DNA of 64,000 bases, taken from the NCBI RefSeq assembly GCF_017573505.1, contig NZ_JAGEOJ010000034.1, positions 24,601 to 88,600 on the forward strand, given 5' to 3'. This DNA comes from Actinomadura barringtoniae (GTDB lineage: Bacteria > Actinomycetota > Actinomycetes > Streptosporangiales > Streptosporangiaceae). The position numbers and the translations under genes were made by a program. The stretch's first letter is position 1. Each line of letters begins with the position of its first letter. The notes under the pieces are model-generated. The model saw nothing but the letters and a program-made list of their open reading frames with translations, made no database searches and had not been told where the DNA came from. Below are positions 17,067 to 26,548 of this stretch, piece after piece.

Positions 17067-18029
17067 ATGTCGGAGTCGACCTACGTCGTCGAGTCGTCGT
17101 CGACGGCGGACGTGTCCGCCGCCGACCGCGCGGAGTTCTGGCGCGAGCACATCGCGGACTACCAGACCCGCCTGGCTCACGTGTACGAACGCACCGACGA
17201 CTTCCGCGGCGAGACGGTCCGGCAGCGCACCGCGTCCTTCCAGCTCGTGGAGTTCGCGTCGGAGCCGATCACCTACGCCAGGACGGCGCGGCAGATCAGC
17301 GCGGACGGCGACGAGGACTACCGGTTCCTGATGCCGGTGCAGGGCGGGGCACGCATCCGGCAGGGCGGCGAGGACGTGCTGCTGTCGCGCGGCGCCGGCG
17401 GCCTGCTCGCGTTCGGCGTTCCCTTCGAGGCCGCCCAGACCACCTCCACCAAGGCCTACATCCTCACGATCCCGGCGAGCGAGGTGAACGGCCCGCTCAA
17501 CCGGTCGGCGCCGCTGTCCCTCGGCGTCGACCTCACCACCGGCCTCGGCAGGGTCCTCGCGCAGATGACGCTCGGGCTGGCCGACGAGCGCGACCGGCTC
17601 ACCGCGATGCAGTTCGACGCGATCTGCGTCCGGCTGGCCGAGCTGCTGTGCATGCTCGCGGTGGGCGACGACCGGCCGACCGCGTCCGGTCATCTGGCCG
17701 AGGTGGAGATGATGGTGCGCCGGTACGTGCGCGGCCACGCCGCGGACCTGGAGCTGACCGGCGCGACCGTGGCACGGGAGCTGGGCTGGTCGCTGCGGCA
17801 GGTGCAGCTGGCGCTGCAGCAGGCCGGGACCACCCCGCGCGAGCTGATCAAGGAGGAGCGCCTGCGGCTGGTACGGGTGCGCCTGAACGATCCGCGCTTC
17901 GTGCATATGACCATCTCCGAGCTGGCCCACGCGTCCGGATTCACGTCGGCGAGCGTGCTCAGCACGGCGTTCCGGCAGCGCTACGGCGTCTCCCCGCGCG
18001 AGCTGAGACACGAGCACCGCGAATCCTGA
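17067..18029 (+). CDS. AraC-family transcriptional regulator
   Basis: 320 residues. The N-terminal AraC-binding-like domain (FQLVEFASEPITYARTARQI, FLMPVQGGARIRQGGEDVLL) resembles the cupin-like sensor of the AraC_binding_2 group. The C-terminal double HTH includes TGATVARELGWSLRQVQLAL and SELAHASGFTSASVLSTAFR followed by RYGVSPRELR. The ATG at 17067 has GGAGG 8 bases upstream. It is transcribed away from the methyltransferase, and the downstream LysR gene is convergent, so its targets are not evident from position. Confidence 0.93.
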   Translation: MSESTYVVESSSTADVSAADRAEFWREHIADYQTRLAHVYERTDDFRGETVRQRTASFQLVEFASEPITYARTARQISADGDEDYRFLMPVQGGARIRQGGEDVLLSRGAGGLLAFGVPFEAAQTTSTKAYILTIPASEVNGPLNRSAPLSLGVDLTTGLGRVLAQMTLGLADERDRLTAMQFDAICVRLAELLCMLAVGDDRPTASGHLAEVEMMVRRYVRGHAADLELTGATVARELGWSLRQVQLALQQAGTTPRELIKEERLRLVRVRLNDPRFVHMTISELAHASGFTSASVLSTAFRQRYGVSPRELRHEHRES

Positions 18030-18099
18030 CCCGCCGCGATCGCCGCTCCGAGACGCGATCGCCGCTCCGCGATGCGCCGGCCGTGCGGGAGGTCTCGCG

Positions 18100-18966
18100 C
18101 TAGCCGCGTGAGGCCTCCTTGGCGAAGGCGAGGAAGTCGCGTGCCACGGGAGGCAGCTGGCGGTGCGCGTGCACGAGGCCGATCATCTTGGTGAGCGGCG
18201 GCATGAACGAGCGGACCGCCAATCCCTCGGTGTCCTCGATCTGGTTGCGGTACCAGAGCAGCGAGCCCATGCCCGCGCGCACCCAGCCGAGCCAGGAGCC
18301 GCGTTCGTCGGACTCGACCGCCGGCACCGGGCTCGCGCCGATGCGCTCCAGCATCGCGTCGATCTCGGCCCGCCGGGCGCTGCCACGGCCGGGCAGCACC
18401 AGCCGCATGCCGTCCAGCGCGGTGAGCGGCACCGGCTCGCGCAGCTTCAGCGTCGGCGGCGAGATCAGCACCACCTCGCGCTGCTCGAACGGATGGGCGG
18501 CGAGGTCGCCGGGGACGGGCAGGTCGGTGAGCGCCAGGTCGGCGCGGCCGGAACGGATCGCCGAGGCGACGTGCTCACGGCCGTCGCAGCGGATCACCCG
18601 GACCCGCACCGCGGGCTGGTCGCGCGCGAAGCGCGGGATCAGCCGCCCGGTGAGCTCGGGTTCCAGTGAGGACGTGGTCGCGATGCGCAGTTCGGCCCCG
18701 CGGCCGTTCGCGCGCGACACCGAGAGCCCCTCGATCGCGTCGATCGCGTCCAGGGCGACCCGTGCCTGCCGGACCACCTGCTCGCCGACCGCGGTGAGCA
18801 CCACGCCCCGTCCCGAACGGGCGAAGAGCTCCACGCCGAGCTCGCGCTCGAGCTCGCGCACGGCCCGCGACAGCGCGGGCTGGGCGACATACAGCGCCTG
18901 AGCCGCCGACGTCATGGTGCCGTGGTCGGCGGTGGCCACGACATAGCGCAGCTGCCGCAGATTCAT
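18100..18966 (-). CDS. LysR-family transcriptional regulator
   Basis: 288 residues from the ATG giving MNLRQLRYVVATADHGTMTS. The N-terminal winged HTH continues AAQALYVAQPALSRAVRELE, and the effector domain starts near residue 90 (ELRIATTSSLEPELTGRLIP). The frame could start six codons earlier at a TTG, but MNLRQL is the family norm. It diverges from the secreted SurE-like gene, with about 100 bp between, and may regulate it (inference). The effector is unknown. Confidence 0.93.
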   Translation of the reverse strand: MNLRQLRYVVATADHGTMTSAAQALYVAQPALSRAVRELERELGVELFARSGRGVVLTAVGEQVVRQARVALDAIDAIEGLSVSRANGRGAELRIATTSSLEPELTGRLIPRFARDQPAVRVRVIRCDGREHVASAIRSGRADLALTDLPVPGDLAAHPFEQREVVLISPPTLKLREPVPLTALDGMRLVLPGRGSARRAEIDAMLERIGASPVPAVESDERGSWLGWVRAGMGSLLWYRNQIEDTEGLAVRSFMPPLTKMIGLVHAHRQLPPVARDFLAFAKEASRG

Positions 18967-19070
18967 GCCCTGACCGTATGACAACGAACCGATCCGGTCT
19001 TGGACATAGCCGGAATCGGACCCGAGATTTGCATGTCATCACGTGTCGTAATCGAGACTGAGGTGAACAC

Positions 19071-19991
19071 ATGTCAATCGGGCGTTCGCACCTGCTCGCC
19101 GGCGTCGTTTTCGGAGCCGCCGCCCTGGCCGTCCCGCCGTCGGCGCTCGCCGCCCCGGCCGCACCGGCCGCGCCCGCCGGGCGGCCCTCGTCCACGCCCG
19201 CCAAGGCCGCGCGGCCGCTGGAGATCCTGCTGACCGACGACGACGGCTACTCGGCGCCGGGCATCCAGGCCGCACGGCAGGCGCTCCTCGCGGCGGGCCA
19301 CCACGTGACCGTCGTCGCCCCGGCCGCCGACCAGAGCGGCGCCGGCACGGGGATGACCGCGAAGTTCGGCGCGCAGATCAAGGCGCGGCAGGAGTCGCCC
19401 GGGGTGTGGTCGGTCGGCGGCACGCCCGCGGACTCGGTCTACTTCGGGCTCCAGGTCGTCTTCGCGGGCCGCAAGCCCGACCTGGTCGTGTCCGGATCGA
19501 ACTTCGGCCAGAACACCGGCGCTCTCGCCACCCACTCCGGCACGGTCGGCGCGGCGCTCACGGGACTGGAGAACGGCGTCCCGGCGATCGCCGTCAGCAC
19601 CGAGATCGACCTCAAGGCGGGCCAGGACGCCACGCTCAAGGCGTTCCCCGCCACCGCCAAGTACCTCGCCGACCTCATCGCGCGGCTCCAGCGGGCCGGG
19701 CACGGCGGCCGGGTACTGCCCTCAGGCGTCGCGCTGAACGTGAACTACCCGATCGTGGACGGGACCCCCAAGGGGACGAAGGCGACCCGGCTCGGCAAGA
19801 CCTCGTTCGTACTGCCGAAGTACCAGCCGGCCGGTCCGGACACCTACGTCATCACGCCGGACTTCCCGACGACTCCCGAGCCGGTGCGGAACGCCGACAC
19901 GACCGCACTGGCCCAGGACTACGTCACCGTGACGCCGATGGACGGGGACTGGACGCTCTCACCGGCGAGCGTCCCCGGCCTGCCCCGGTGA
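19071..19991 (+). CDS. surE: Secreted SurE-type 5'/3'-nucleotidase
   Basis: 306 residues. A signal peptide (basic MSIGRSH, hydrophobic LLAGVVFGAAALAV, then SALAAPA) precedes the SurE domain. The catalytic metal site is ILLTDDDGYSAPGI with adjacent Asp residues, then VVAPAADQSGAG, and LVVSGSNFGQNTG carrying the conserved Asn. SurE hydrolyses nucleoside monophosphates and is usually cytosolic; an exported version is common in actinomycetes, where it may scavenge phosphate or nucleosides. GAGGT lies 7 bases before the ATG. Divergent to the LysR gene. Confidence 0.9.
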   Translation: MSIGRSHLLAGVVFGAAALAVPPSALAAPAAPAAPAGRPSSTPAKAARPLEILLTDDDGYSAPGIQAARQALLAAGHHVTVVAPAADQSGAGTGMTAKFGAQIKARQESPGVWSVGGTPADSVYFGLQVVFAGRKPDLVVSGSNFGQNTGALATHSGTVGAALTGLENGVPAIAVSTEIDLKAGQDATLKAFPATAKYLADLIARLQRAGHGGRVLPSGVALNVNYPIVDGTPKGTKATRLGKTSFVLPKYQPAGPDTYVITPDFPTTPEPVRNADTTALAQDYVTVTPMDGDWTLSPASVPGLPR

Positions 19992-20007
19992 GCCGCCACG
20001 GTGAGCG

Positions 20008-21570
20008 TCACGGTGACGACGTGGCGGGGACCGGCTTCTCCGGCTCGGGCTCCAGCGGGGGAGCGCCCACCGCGCAGTTGAACTTCGGGTCGGGCACCTG
20101 GCCGTCGGGGCAGGTGCGCAGCGCGTCGTCGCGGACGGTGAAGAAGCTCAGGACCGCGCCGCCGAGCAGCATCACCGAGCAGATGACCATCGCCTTGTGG
20201 AACCCGTCGGAGAACGCGGCGGGATCGTTGTAGGCGTCCCCGGTCAGCCCCGCCAGCGGCGGGATCGCCGCGACCGACAGCAGCCCGGCGGCGCGCGCCA
20301 CCGCGTTGTTGACCCCGCTGGCCACCCCGGCGTGCCGCACGTCGGCGGTGGCCAGCACGGTCGCGGTCAGCGGCGCGACCATCGCGGCCAGCCCGAGTCC
20401 GAAGATGACGATCGCGGGCAGCACGTCCACCAGGTAGGAGGCGTCCTTGCCGACGCGTGAGGCCAGCAGCATGCCGCCCGCCGCCAGCACCAGCCCCACC
20501 GTCATCGGCTTGCGCGGCCCGATCCGCTGGGCCAAAGCCCCCGAACGCGACGACAGCAGCAGCATCAGCACCGTCACCGGCAGCATCGCGCTGCCCGCCG
20601 CGATCGCCGAGAAGCCGGAGACGACCTGAAGGTTCAGCACGAACAGGAAGAACATCACGCCCATCCCGCCGTACACCACGAACGTGACGATGTTGACGGC
20701 GGTGAACTGCCGGGAACCGAAGATCGACAGCGGCAGCATCGGCTGCGGCGCCGCCTTCTCCGCACCGTCCTTGCCGTGGCGCCTGATCACGCCGATGTGG
20801 CGGCCCTTGCCGCGGGCCCGCTCGACGTAGACGAAGGCGACCGCGGCCGCCAGCCCGAGCGCCGCCGCGGCGCCGATCACCGCGCTGGAGACGTTGCCCT
20901 CGGGCGCCTCGGTCAGCGCGTAGGTGGTGCCCGCCAGGGTGAGCGCGGCGAGGACCGCGCCGAGGATGTCGAAGCTGCCGCGCGCGTCGGGGTCGACGCT
21001 CTCGGGGACGTGCCGCAGCGTCACCGCGACCACGACCGCCGCGAGCGGCAGGTTGAGCAGGAAGACCCAGCGCCACCCGGCCGACTCGACCAGCCAGCCG
21101 CCGAGGAACGGCCCGATCGCGCCCGCCACACCGCCGAGGCCCGACCAGGCGCCGACCGCGCGCGGCCGGTCGTCGGAGCTGAACGAGGCCTGGATGATGG
21201 CCAGCGAGCCGGGGGTCAGCAGCGCGCCGCCGACGCCCTGCAGGGCCCGCGCGGCGACCAGCATGCTGATGTCCTGCGCCAGGCCGCACAGCAGCGAGGC
21301 CAGCGCGAACCACACCACGCCGATCACGAACACCTTGCGGCGCCCGTAGCGGTCGCCCAGCGAACCGCCCAGCAGGATGAAACCGGCGAGGGTGAGCGTG
21401 TAGGCGTTCACCGTCCACTGCAGCCCGGCCATGTTGGCGTGCAGGCTGGTGGCGATCCTGGGCAGCGCGACGTTGACGATCGTCGCGTCGAGCATGGCCA
21501 CGCCCGATCCGAGGACCGTGGCCAGCAGAATCCAGCGACCCGTCGGGGTCGCCAACCGAACGTCGGGCAT
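20008..21570 (-). CDS. MFS drug-resistance transporter, DHA2 (14-TM) family
   Basis: 520 residues from the ATG at 21570. DHA2 landmarks: ATIVNVALPRIATSLHA, the motif A region LGGSLGDRYGRRKVFV, and GPFLGGWLVESAGWRWVFLL (motif C). About 14 transmembrane helices, then a short Pro/Glu-rich C-terminus. The start overlaps by one base the stop of the UBP zinc-finger gene (TGATG), so both are co-translated. The family exports hydrophobic drugs with a proton gradient. A role in self-resistance is possible, but no biosynthetic cluster adjoins it. Confidence 0.93.
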   Translation of the reverse strand: MPDVRLATPTGRWILLATVLGSGVAMLDATIVNVALPRIATSLHANMAGLQWTVNAYTLTLAGFILLGGSLGDRYGRRKVFVIGVVWFALASLLCGLAQDISMLVAARALQGVGGALLTPGSLAIIQASFSSDDRPRAVGAWSGLGGVAGAIGPFLGGWLVESAGWRWVFLLNLPLAAVVVAVTLRHVPESVDPDARGSFDILGAVLAALTLAGTTYALTEAPEGNVSSAVIGAAAALGLAAAVAFVYVERARGKGRHIGVIRRHGKDGAEKAAPQPMLPLSIFGSRQFTAVNIVTFVVYGGMGVMFFLFVLNLQVVSGFSAIAAGSAMLPVTVLMLLLSSRSGALAQRIGPRKPMTVGLVLAAGGMLLASRVGKDASYLVDVLPAIVIFGLGLAAMVAPLTATVLATADVRHAGVASGVNNAVARAAGLLSVAAIPPLAGLTGDAYNDPAAFSDGFHKAMVICSVMLLGGAVLSFFTVRDDALRTCPDGQVPDPKFNCAVGAPPLEPEPEKPVPATSSP

Positions 21571-21833
21571 CAGACGATCAGTTCGTCCGCGAAGCACCAA
21601 CGCCAGTCCTCGCCCGGCTCGAACGAGCGGACGATCGGATGGGTCTCGGCGTGGAAGTGCTTGGTCGCGTGCCGCATCGGCGAGGAGTCACAGCAGCCGA
21701 CGTGGCCGCAGGCCAGGCACAGCCGCAGGTGAACCCACCGGGTCCCGCCCGCCAGGCACTCTTCGCATCCCTCCGGGGTCCGCGGCTGCGGGTCCTCCGC
21801 GGGGAGGTCGTTCACGTGTTCACACGAAGCCAT
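21570..21833 (-). CDS. UBP-type zinc finger protein
   Basis: 87 residues. It has the Cys/His spacing of the ZnF-UBP fold: CEHV, CEECLAGG, LRLCLACGHVGCCDSS, then H in RHATKHFHAETHPIVRSF. In eukaryotes this domain binds ubiquitin C-termini; bacterial stand-alone copies are frequent beside transporters or oxidoreductases in actinomycetes and have no known partner. It is tightly coupled to the downstream MFS exporter gene. An upstream ATG gives MASCEH as the start. Confidence 0.9.
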   Translation of the reverse strand: MASCEHVNDLPAEDPQPRTPEGCEECLAGGTRWVHLRLCLACGHVGCCDSSPMRHATKHFHAETHPIVRSFEPGEDWRWCFADELIV

Positions 21834-21928
21834 AGCTGCATCGTGCCACGCGCGGGGGCGTGAGATCACCGCCCGGGTGCGCCGAATCGCGGACCGGGCG
21901 CCACCGGCCACGGACCGGGGCCGCTTGA

Positions 21929-23002
21929 TCACCAGTGGTCGGGGCTGAAGGGCTCGTCCTCGGGCCGGACCGACTCCGACAGCAGCCGCAGATCGGACTC
22001 GACCATCATCGAGACCAGCTCCTCGAAGGTCACGCGCGGCTCCCAGCCGAGCTGCTCGCGGGCCTTCTTGGGGTCGGCGCAGAGCAGGTCGACCTCGGCG
22101 GGCCGGGTGTAGCGCTCGTCGAGGACGACGTGGTCCTCCCAGTTGAGCCCGACGCTGGTGAACGCGAACTCGACCAGATCGCGGACCGACTGGGTCTGGC
22201 CCGTTCCGATGACGTAGTCCTCGGGGGTGCCCTGGTTCAGCATCATCCGCATGGCGCGGGCGTAGTCGCCGGCGTAGCCCCAGTCGCGGCGGGCCTCCAG
22301 GTTGCCCAGCCGCAGCTCCGACGCCAGGCCCAGCTTGATCCGGGCGGCGCCGAGGGTGACCTTGCGGGTGACGAACTCGGCCCCGCGGCGCGGCGACTCG
22401 TGGTTGAACAGGATCCCGCTCACCGCGAACATCCCGTAGGACTCGCGGTAGTTCTGGGTGATGTAGTGCCCGTAGGTCTTGGCCACGCCGTACGGGCTGC
22501 GCGGGTGGAACGGGGTCTTCTCGTTCTGCGGCGTCTCCCGGACCATGCCGAACATCTCCGAGGAGGAGGCCTGATAGAAGCGGATCTGCTCCCCGTCGGG
22601 GGTGCGGGACGGGCTGATCCCCGACACCACGCGGATCGCCTCCAGCGTGCGCAGCACGCCCATGCCGGTCACCTCGGCGGTGAGCTCGGCCTGCTGCCAC
22701 GACATGGGGACGTAGGAGATCGCGCCCAGGTTGTAGACCTCGTCGGGGCGGACCCGTTCGACCGCCGAGATGAGGCTACCCTGGTCCAGCAGGTCGCCCG
22801 TGGTGATCTGGACGTCGCCGATGTGCTTGCGCAGCCGCGACACGTGCGGATTGGCCTGACCGCGCACCAGGCCCCAGACCTCATAACCCCGCTCGAGCAG
22901 GTGCTCGGCGAGGTACGAGCCATCCTGCCCGGTGATCCCGGTGATGAGTGCTCGCCTGGACAGCGGATCCTCCAGCTGATTAGGACAGATGCTGAGGCCC
23001 AT
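21929..23002 (-). CDS. gmd: GDP-mannose 4,6-dehydratase
   Basis: 357 residues. Short-chain dehydrogenase/reductase fold with the NAD(P) motif TGITGQDGSYLAEHLLERGY. The catalytic Ser/Glu segment is YQASSSEMFG, the YxxxK pair is YGVAKTYGHY, and FNHESPRRG follows. It converts GDP-mannose to GDP-4-keto-6-deoxymannose, the first step toward GDP-fucose, rhamnose or related deoxy sugars for surface glycans. I took the ATG at 23002; a TTG at 23026 is possible and neither has a strong ribosome site. No fucose synthase gene (GMER) is adjacent. Confidence 0.94.
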   Translation of the reverse strand: MGLSICPNQLEDPLSRRALITGITGQDGSYLAEHLLERGYEVWGLVRGQANPHVSRLRKHIGDVQITTGDLLDQGSLISAVERVRPDEVYNLGAISYVPMSWQQAELTAEVTGMGVLRTLEAIRVVSGISPSRTPDGEQIRFYQASSSEMFGMVRETPQNEKTPFHPRSPYGVAKTYGHYITQNYRESYGMFAVSGILFNHESPRRGAEFVTRKVTLGAARIKLGLASELRLGNLEARRDWGYAGDYARAMRMMLNQGTPEDYVIGTGQTQSVRDLVEFAFTSVGLNWEDHVVLDERYTRPAEVDLLCADPKKAREQLGWEPRVTFEELVSMMVESDLRLLSESVRPEDEPFSPDHW

Positions 23003-23202
23003 CACGGGTGTGACCGCTTCCCGCAACGAGTGTGAAATATGAGGTTAGCGACCTCTTAGCGATGCTGACGAGCGAGGGCGCCGTTTAAACCGAATTTGCT
23101 TCGAGTTCGTTTCGCGCCGGGAACGCCGAAACCGCGCTGTGCAGGGGCTTCCTGCGAGGTTCCGTGGCGCCGGCGGCCCGGATGTGCGACCGTTTGATCA
23201 TC

Positions 23203-24090
23203 ATGACGAGCCCGAACGGCCTGCCGCCTGCCCCGCCGACCGCCCCTCCCGAGCGGTCCCTCCCGCCCCTGCGCCTGAACGGGCGGGACCTCGGCCGGTT
23301 CGCGATCATGGCGGTGGTGAACCGGACCCCGGACTCCTTTTTCGACCGGGGCGCCACCTACGGCTTCGACGCCGCCCTGGCGGCGGTGGACAAGGCCGTT
23401 CAGGAGGGCGCCGACATCATCGACATCGGCGGGGTCAAGGCGGGCCCTGGCCAGGTCGTGGACGTCGCCGAGGAGCTGCGCCGGGTAGTGGACCTGGTCG
23501 CGGCCGTACGGGAGCGGCACCGCGAGATCGTGATCAGCGTGGACACCTGGCGGGCCGAGGTCGGCCGGGAGGTCGCCGCCGCCGGGGCCGACCTGCTGAA
23601 CGACACCTGGGGCGGTCCCGATCCCCGCCTGGCCGAGGTGGCCGCCGAGCACGGGATCGGCCTGGTCTGCGCCCACGCGGGCGGCCTGGAGCCGCGCACC
23701 CGGCCGCACCGGATCGCCTACGACGACGTGATGGCCGACGTTCTGGCGCACGTGACGGCCGAGGCGGAGCGGGCCTCGGCGCTCGGCGTACGGCGGGACG
23801 CGATCATGATCGATCCCGCGCACGACTTCGGCAAGAACACCCGCCACTCGCTGGAGATCACCCGGCGGCTGGACGAGATGGCCGCCACCGGCTGGCCCGT
23901 GCTGGTCGCGGTCTCCAACAAGGACTTCATCGGCGAGACGCTCGGCCAGCCGGTCGAGAAGCGCGGGGTCGGCACCATGGCCGTGCTGGGCGTCTCGGCC
24001 TGGCTCGGGGCCCGGGTCTTCCGGGTGCACGACGTGGCCGGGACCAGGGACGCCCTGGCGGCGGTCACAGCCCTCTCAGGCCGTCCGTAG
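23203..24090 (+). CDS. folP2: FolP2-type dihydropteroate synthase homologue
   Basis: 295 residues. The DHPS fold begins NGRDLGRFAIMAVVNRTPDSFF, with the second landmark IIDIGGVKAGPGQVVDV. Functional DHPS enzymes carry a STRPG-type loop in this position. KAGPG is characteristic of the mycobacterial FolP2 branch, which is reported to lack DHPS activity. The Asp in the SVDTWR strand and the closing GTMAVLGVSAWLGARVFRVHD are kept. I therefore name it FolP2-like, not the true folate enzyme. Start at the ATG at 23203; 23182 is an alternative. It is divergent from gmd. Confidence 0.85.
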   Translation: MTSPNGLPPAPPTAPPERSLPPLRLNGRDLGRFAIMAVVNRTPDSFFDRGATYGFDAALAAVDKAVQEGADIIDIGGVKAGPGQVVDVAEELRRVVDLVAAVRERHREIVISVDTWRAEVGREVAAAGADLLNDTWGGPDPRLAEVAAEHGIGLVCAHAGGLEPRTRPHRIAYDDVMADVLAHVTAEAERASALGVRRDAIMIDPAHDFGKNTRHSLEITRRLDEMAATGWPVLVAVSNKDFIGETLGQPVEKRGVGTMAVLGVSAWLGARVFRVHDVAGTRDALAAVTALSGRP

Positions 24091-24130
24091 CGGCCACAGA
24101 CGGCCGTTCGAGGCCGGGGTCAGGGAAGGG

Positions 24131-24694
24131 TCAGTGGGACGAGGCGGCTTCGCGCTGGCGGGCGCGGTAGGCGGCCACGTGCATGCGGTTGCCGCATGTG
24201 CGGCTGTCGCAGTAGCGGCGGCAGCGGTTGCGGGACAGGTCGACCAGGACGCGCGAGCAGTCGGGCGCCTCGCAGGTGCGCAGCCGGTCGAGCTCGCCCG
24301 CCGCGACCACGTACGCCAGCGCCATGCCGCAGTCGGCGGCCAGGTGCTCGTTCATGGGCGCGCCGGGGGCGAAGAAGTGCACGTGCCAGTCGAAGCCGTC
24401 GTGGTCGGTGAGGTGCGGGGTGGTCCGCACGGCGCCGACGATCTCGTTCACCAGGCCGACGGCGGCGGGCACGTCGGCGGCCTGGAAGACCGCGTGGAAC
24501 TTGGCGCGCAGGGCCAGCACCCGGGCCAGGTCCTGGCCGGTCAGGTCGTGCACGTCGCTGAAGCTGTTGCGATCGACGAAGTCGCGCAGGCCGTGCAGGT
24601 CCGCGAGCTGCTCGGTCCCGGACGCCTCGGGCGCGGTGTTGATCAGGTCGACGACGGTCGCCAGCGCGTGCTCGGCGTCATGAGTGAAGATCAC
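24131..24694 (-). CDS. CGNR zinc-finger, ABATE-domain protein
   Basis: 187 residues from a GTG. The N-terminal ABATE-like domain (VVDLINTAPEASGTEQLADL) is followed by a treble-clef CGNR finger: CEAPDCSRVLVDLSRNRCRR and YCDSRTCGNRMHVAAYRARQ, with four zinc-binding Cys. These are presumed stress-linked transcriptional regulators found in many copies in actinomycetes. The ligand and targets are unknown. It is convergent with folP2 and divergent from the antiporter gene at 24920. Confidence 0.92.
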   Translation of the reverse strand: MIFTHDAEHALATVVDLINTAPEASGTEQLADLHGLRDFVDRNSFSDVHDLTGQDLARVLALRAKFHAVFQAADVPAAVGLVNEIVGAVRTTPHLTDHDGFDWHVHFFAPGAPMNEHLAADCGMALAYVVAAGELDRLRTCEAPDCSRVLVDLSRNRCRRYCDSRTCGNRMHVAAYRARQREAASSH

Positions 24695-24919
24695 GATGAC
24701 TCCAGTCTCGGAGACCTGGGGTGGTCAGCTCCGGTGGGCGACGCCGAGGGGAGCGACTCGGACACTGCCTGACCTCCACCATATTCCGCAGATCGTGATC
24801 GTCCGTGCAACCCGGGCGGTTACGGGCTGCCGACGTGGCGACACTCCGCTGTCCTCGCCTCTTGACACCCGGCCGCCGCCGGATGATCGTCCGGGCCGCC
24901 CGCGGGGAATGATCGGCCC

Positions 24920-26512
24920 GTGGGGGATGAACGGATCTTCATCGTCTTCCTGGTCATCGCCGTCGTGGTGCTGCTGGCCAGGGCGCTGGCGACCAGGCTG
25001 GGTGTGCCCGCCGCCATCCTGCTGGTGATCCTCGGGGTGGCCGCCGGGTTCGTGCCCGGGCTGCCCAAGGTGGTGGTGTCGCCAGAGCTGGTGCTGCTCG
25101 GCTTTCTGCCGCCCCTGGTCTATCACGCCGCCTTCTTCACCGCGCCACGGGAGGCCCGCGCCGACGCCATCCCCATCTTCACGCTGGCGTTCGGGCTCAC
25201 AGCCGTCACCACCGCGGCCGTGGCCGCGACGGCCTTCGCGCTCCTGCCGGGCTCGGGCTGGGCCGCCGCGATCGCGTTCGGCGCCGCCGTGGCCCCGACC
25301 GACGCCGTCGCCGCCACCTCGGTCATGCAGCGGCTCGGCGCCCCGCCGCGGCTGGTCACGATCCTGGAGGGTGAGAGCCTGATCAACGACGGCGTCGCCC
25401 TCACGATCTTCGGGCTGGCCGTCGAGTCGCTCAGCGAGCCGTTCACCCTCGCGCACGGCGCGGTCCGGCTGGCGCAGGTCGTCGTCGGGGGAGTGGCGTT
25501 CGGGCTGCTGGTCGGCGTCGTGATCCGCAAGTTCCGGCGGCACATCCAGGACCCCATCAGCCAGGTGATCGGGCTGCTGGTCACCCCGTACGTCGCCTAC
25601 ATCCCGGCCGAGAACCTCGGCTTCTCGGGCGTGCTGGCGACCGTGACGGCCGGCTTCTACCTCGGTACGCGGGGCGAGGGCATGCTTCAGCCCGCCTCCC
25701 GGATCGCCGGGCAGATGTTCTGGCGGGTGCTGATCTTCCTGCTGGAGTCGATGCTGTTCGTGCTGCTCGGCCTGGAGATCCGCCAGGTCCTGGAGCAGCC
25801 CGGTAACCACACCTGGGCCGAGGTCGCCCTGACGGCGCTGGCGGTGTCGGCGGTCGTCATCGCGGTCCGGCTGCTGTGGGAGCTGTTCAACGGGCCGCTG
25901 GCGAGCCTGCTGCCGGGCGGCGAACGGATCCAGCGGGGGCTCGGCTGGCGGCCGCGACTGGTCATCGGGCTGTCCGGCCTGCGCGGCGCGATCTCGCTGG
26001 CGATCGTCCTGTCCCTGCCCACCTCCGTCGGCGAGGACCGGGGCATGCTGATCCTGCTCACCGCGCTGGTCGTGCTGGTCACTCTGGTCGGGCAGGCGCC
26101 GCTGCTGCCGTACGTGCTGCGCCGCCTGGGGCTGGTCGAGTCCGACCGGCTGCGGCTGGAGGAGATGGGCGCTCGCAAGGCCATCCTGCAGGCCGCGCTC
26201 GCCCGGCTGGACGACCTGGCCGACGACGACGAGGTCGACGAGCGCACCGCCGACGCGTTCCGGCAGATGCTGGAGCTCCGCCTGGAACGTATCCAGGGCC
26301 GCCTGCGCGAGGAGAAGGGCGAGGGCGAGGCCGAGCCGGAGGAGAGCACCGTCGCCAGCCGTGGCCGGGTCCGGACGGCCCTGGTGAACGCCCAGCGCGC
26401 CAAGCTCGACGCCCTCTACCGCAAAGGCAAGATCGGCGCCGACACGCGGCGCCGGATCAGCGGCGAACTGGACTTCGAGGACCCCGTCGTGACCCGGCAG
26501 GTCAAGGGGTGA
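24920..26512 (+). CDS. CPA1-family Na+/H+ antiporter
   Basis: 530 residues from a GTG. It has 12 or so membrane helices; landmarks are LLGFLPPLVYHAAFF, the ion-binding AAVAPTDAVAATSVMQRLG, ILEGESLINDGVAL and GLRGAISLAIVLSLP. A hydrophilic coiled C-terminal tail of about 130 residues (rich in Arg/Glu, LDDLADDDEVDERT) follows. It exports Na+ or K+ in exchange for protons. Related to, but distinct from, the antiporter at 10076-11683: PTDAVA here versus PPDAVA there. Confidence 0.93.
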   Translation: MGDERIFIVFLVIAVVVLLARALATRLGVPAAILLVILGVAAGFVPGLPKVVVSPELVLLGFLPPLVYHAAFFTAPREARADAIPIFTLAFGLTAVTTAAVAATAFALLPGSGWAAAIAFGAAVAPTDAVAATSVMQRLGAPPRLVTILEGESLINDGVALTIFGLAVESLSEPFTLAHGAVRLAQVVVGGVAFGLLVGVVIRKFRRHIQDPISQVIGLLVTPYVAYIPAENLGFSGVLATVTAGFYLGTRGEGMLQPASRIAGQMFWRVLIFLLESMLFVLLGLEIRQVLEQPGNHTWAEVALTALAVSAVVIAVRLLWELFNGPLASLLPGGERIQRGLGWRPRLVIGLSGLRGAISLAIVLSLPTSVGEDRGMLILLTALVVLVTLVGQAPLLPYVLRRLGLVESDRLRLEEMGARKAILQAALARLDDLADDDEVDERTADAFRQMLELRLERIQGRLREEKGEGEAEPEESTVASRGRVRTALVNAQRAKLDALYRKGKIGADTRRRISGELDFEDPVVTRQVKG

Positions 26513-26548
26513 ACGCCCGCGGGGCCCGCCGGGTCGGCGGGCGGGCCG

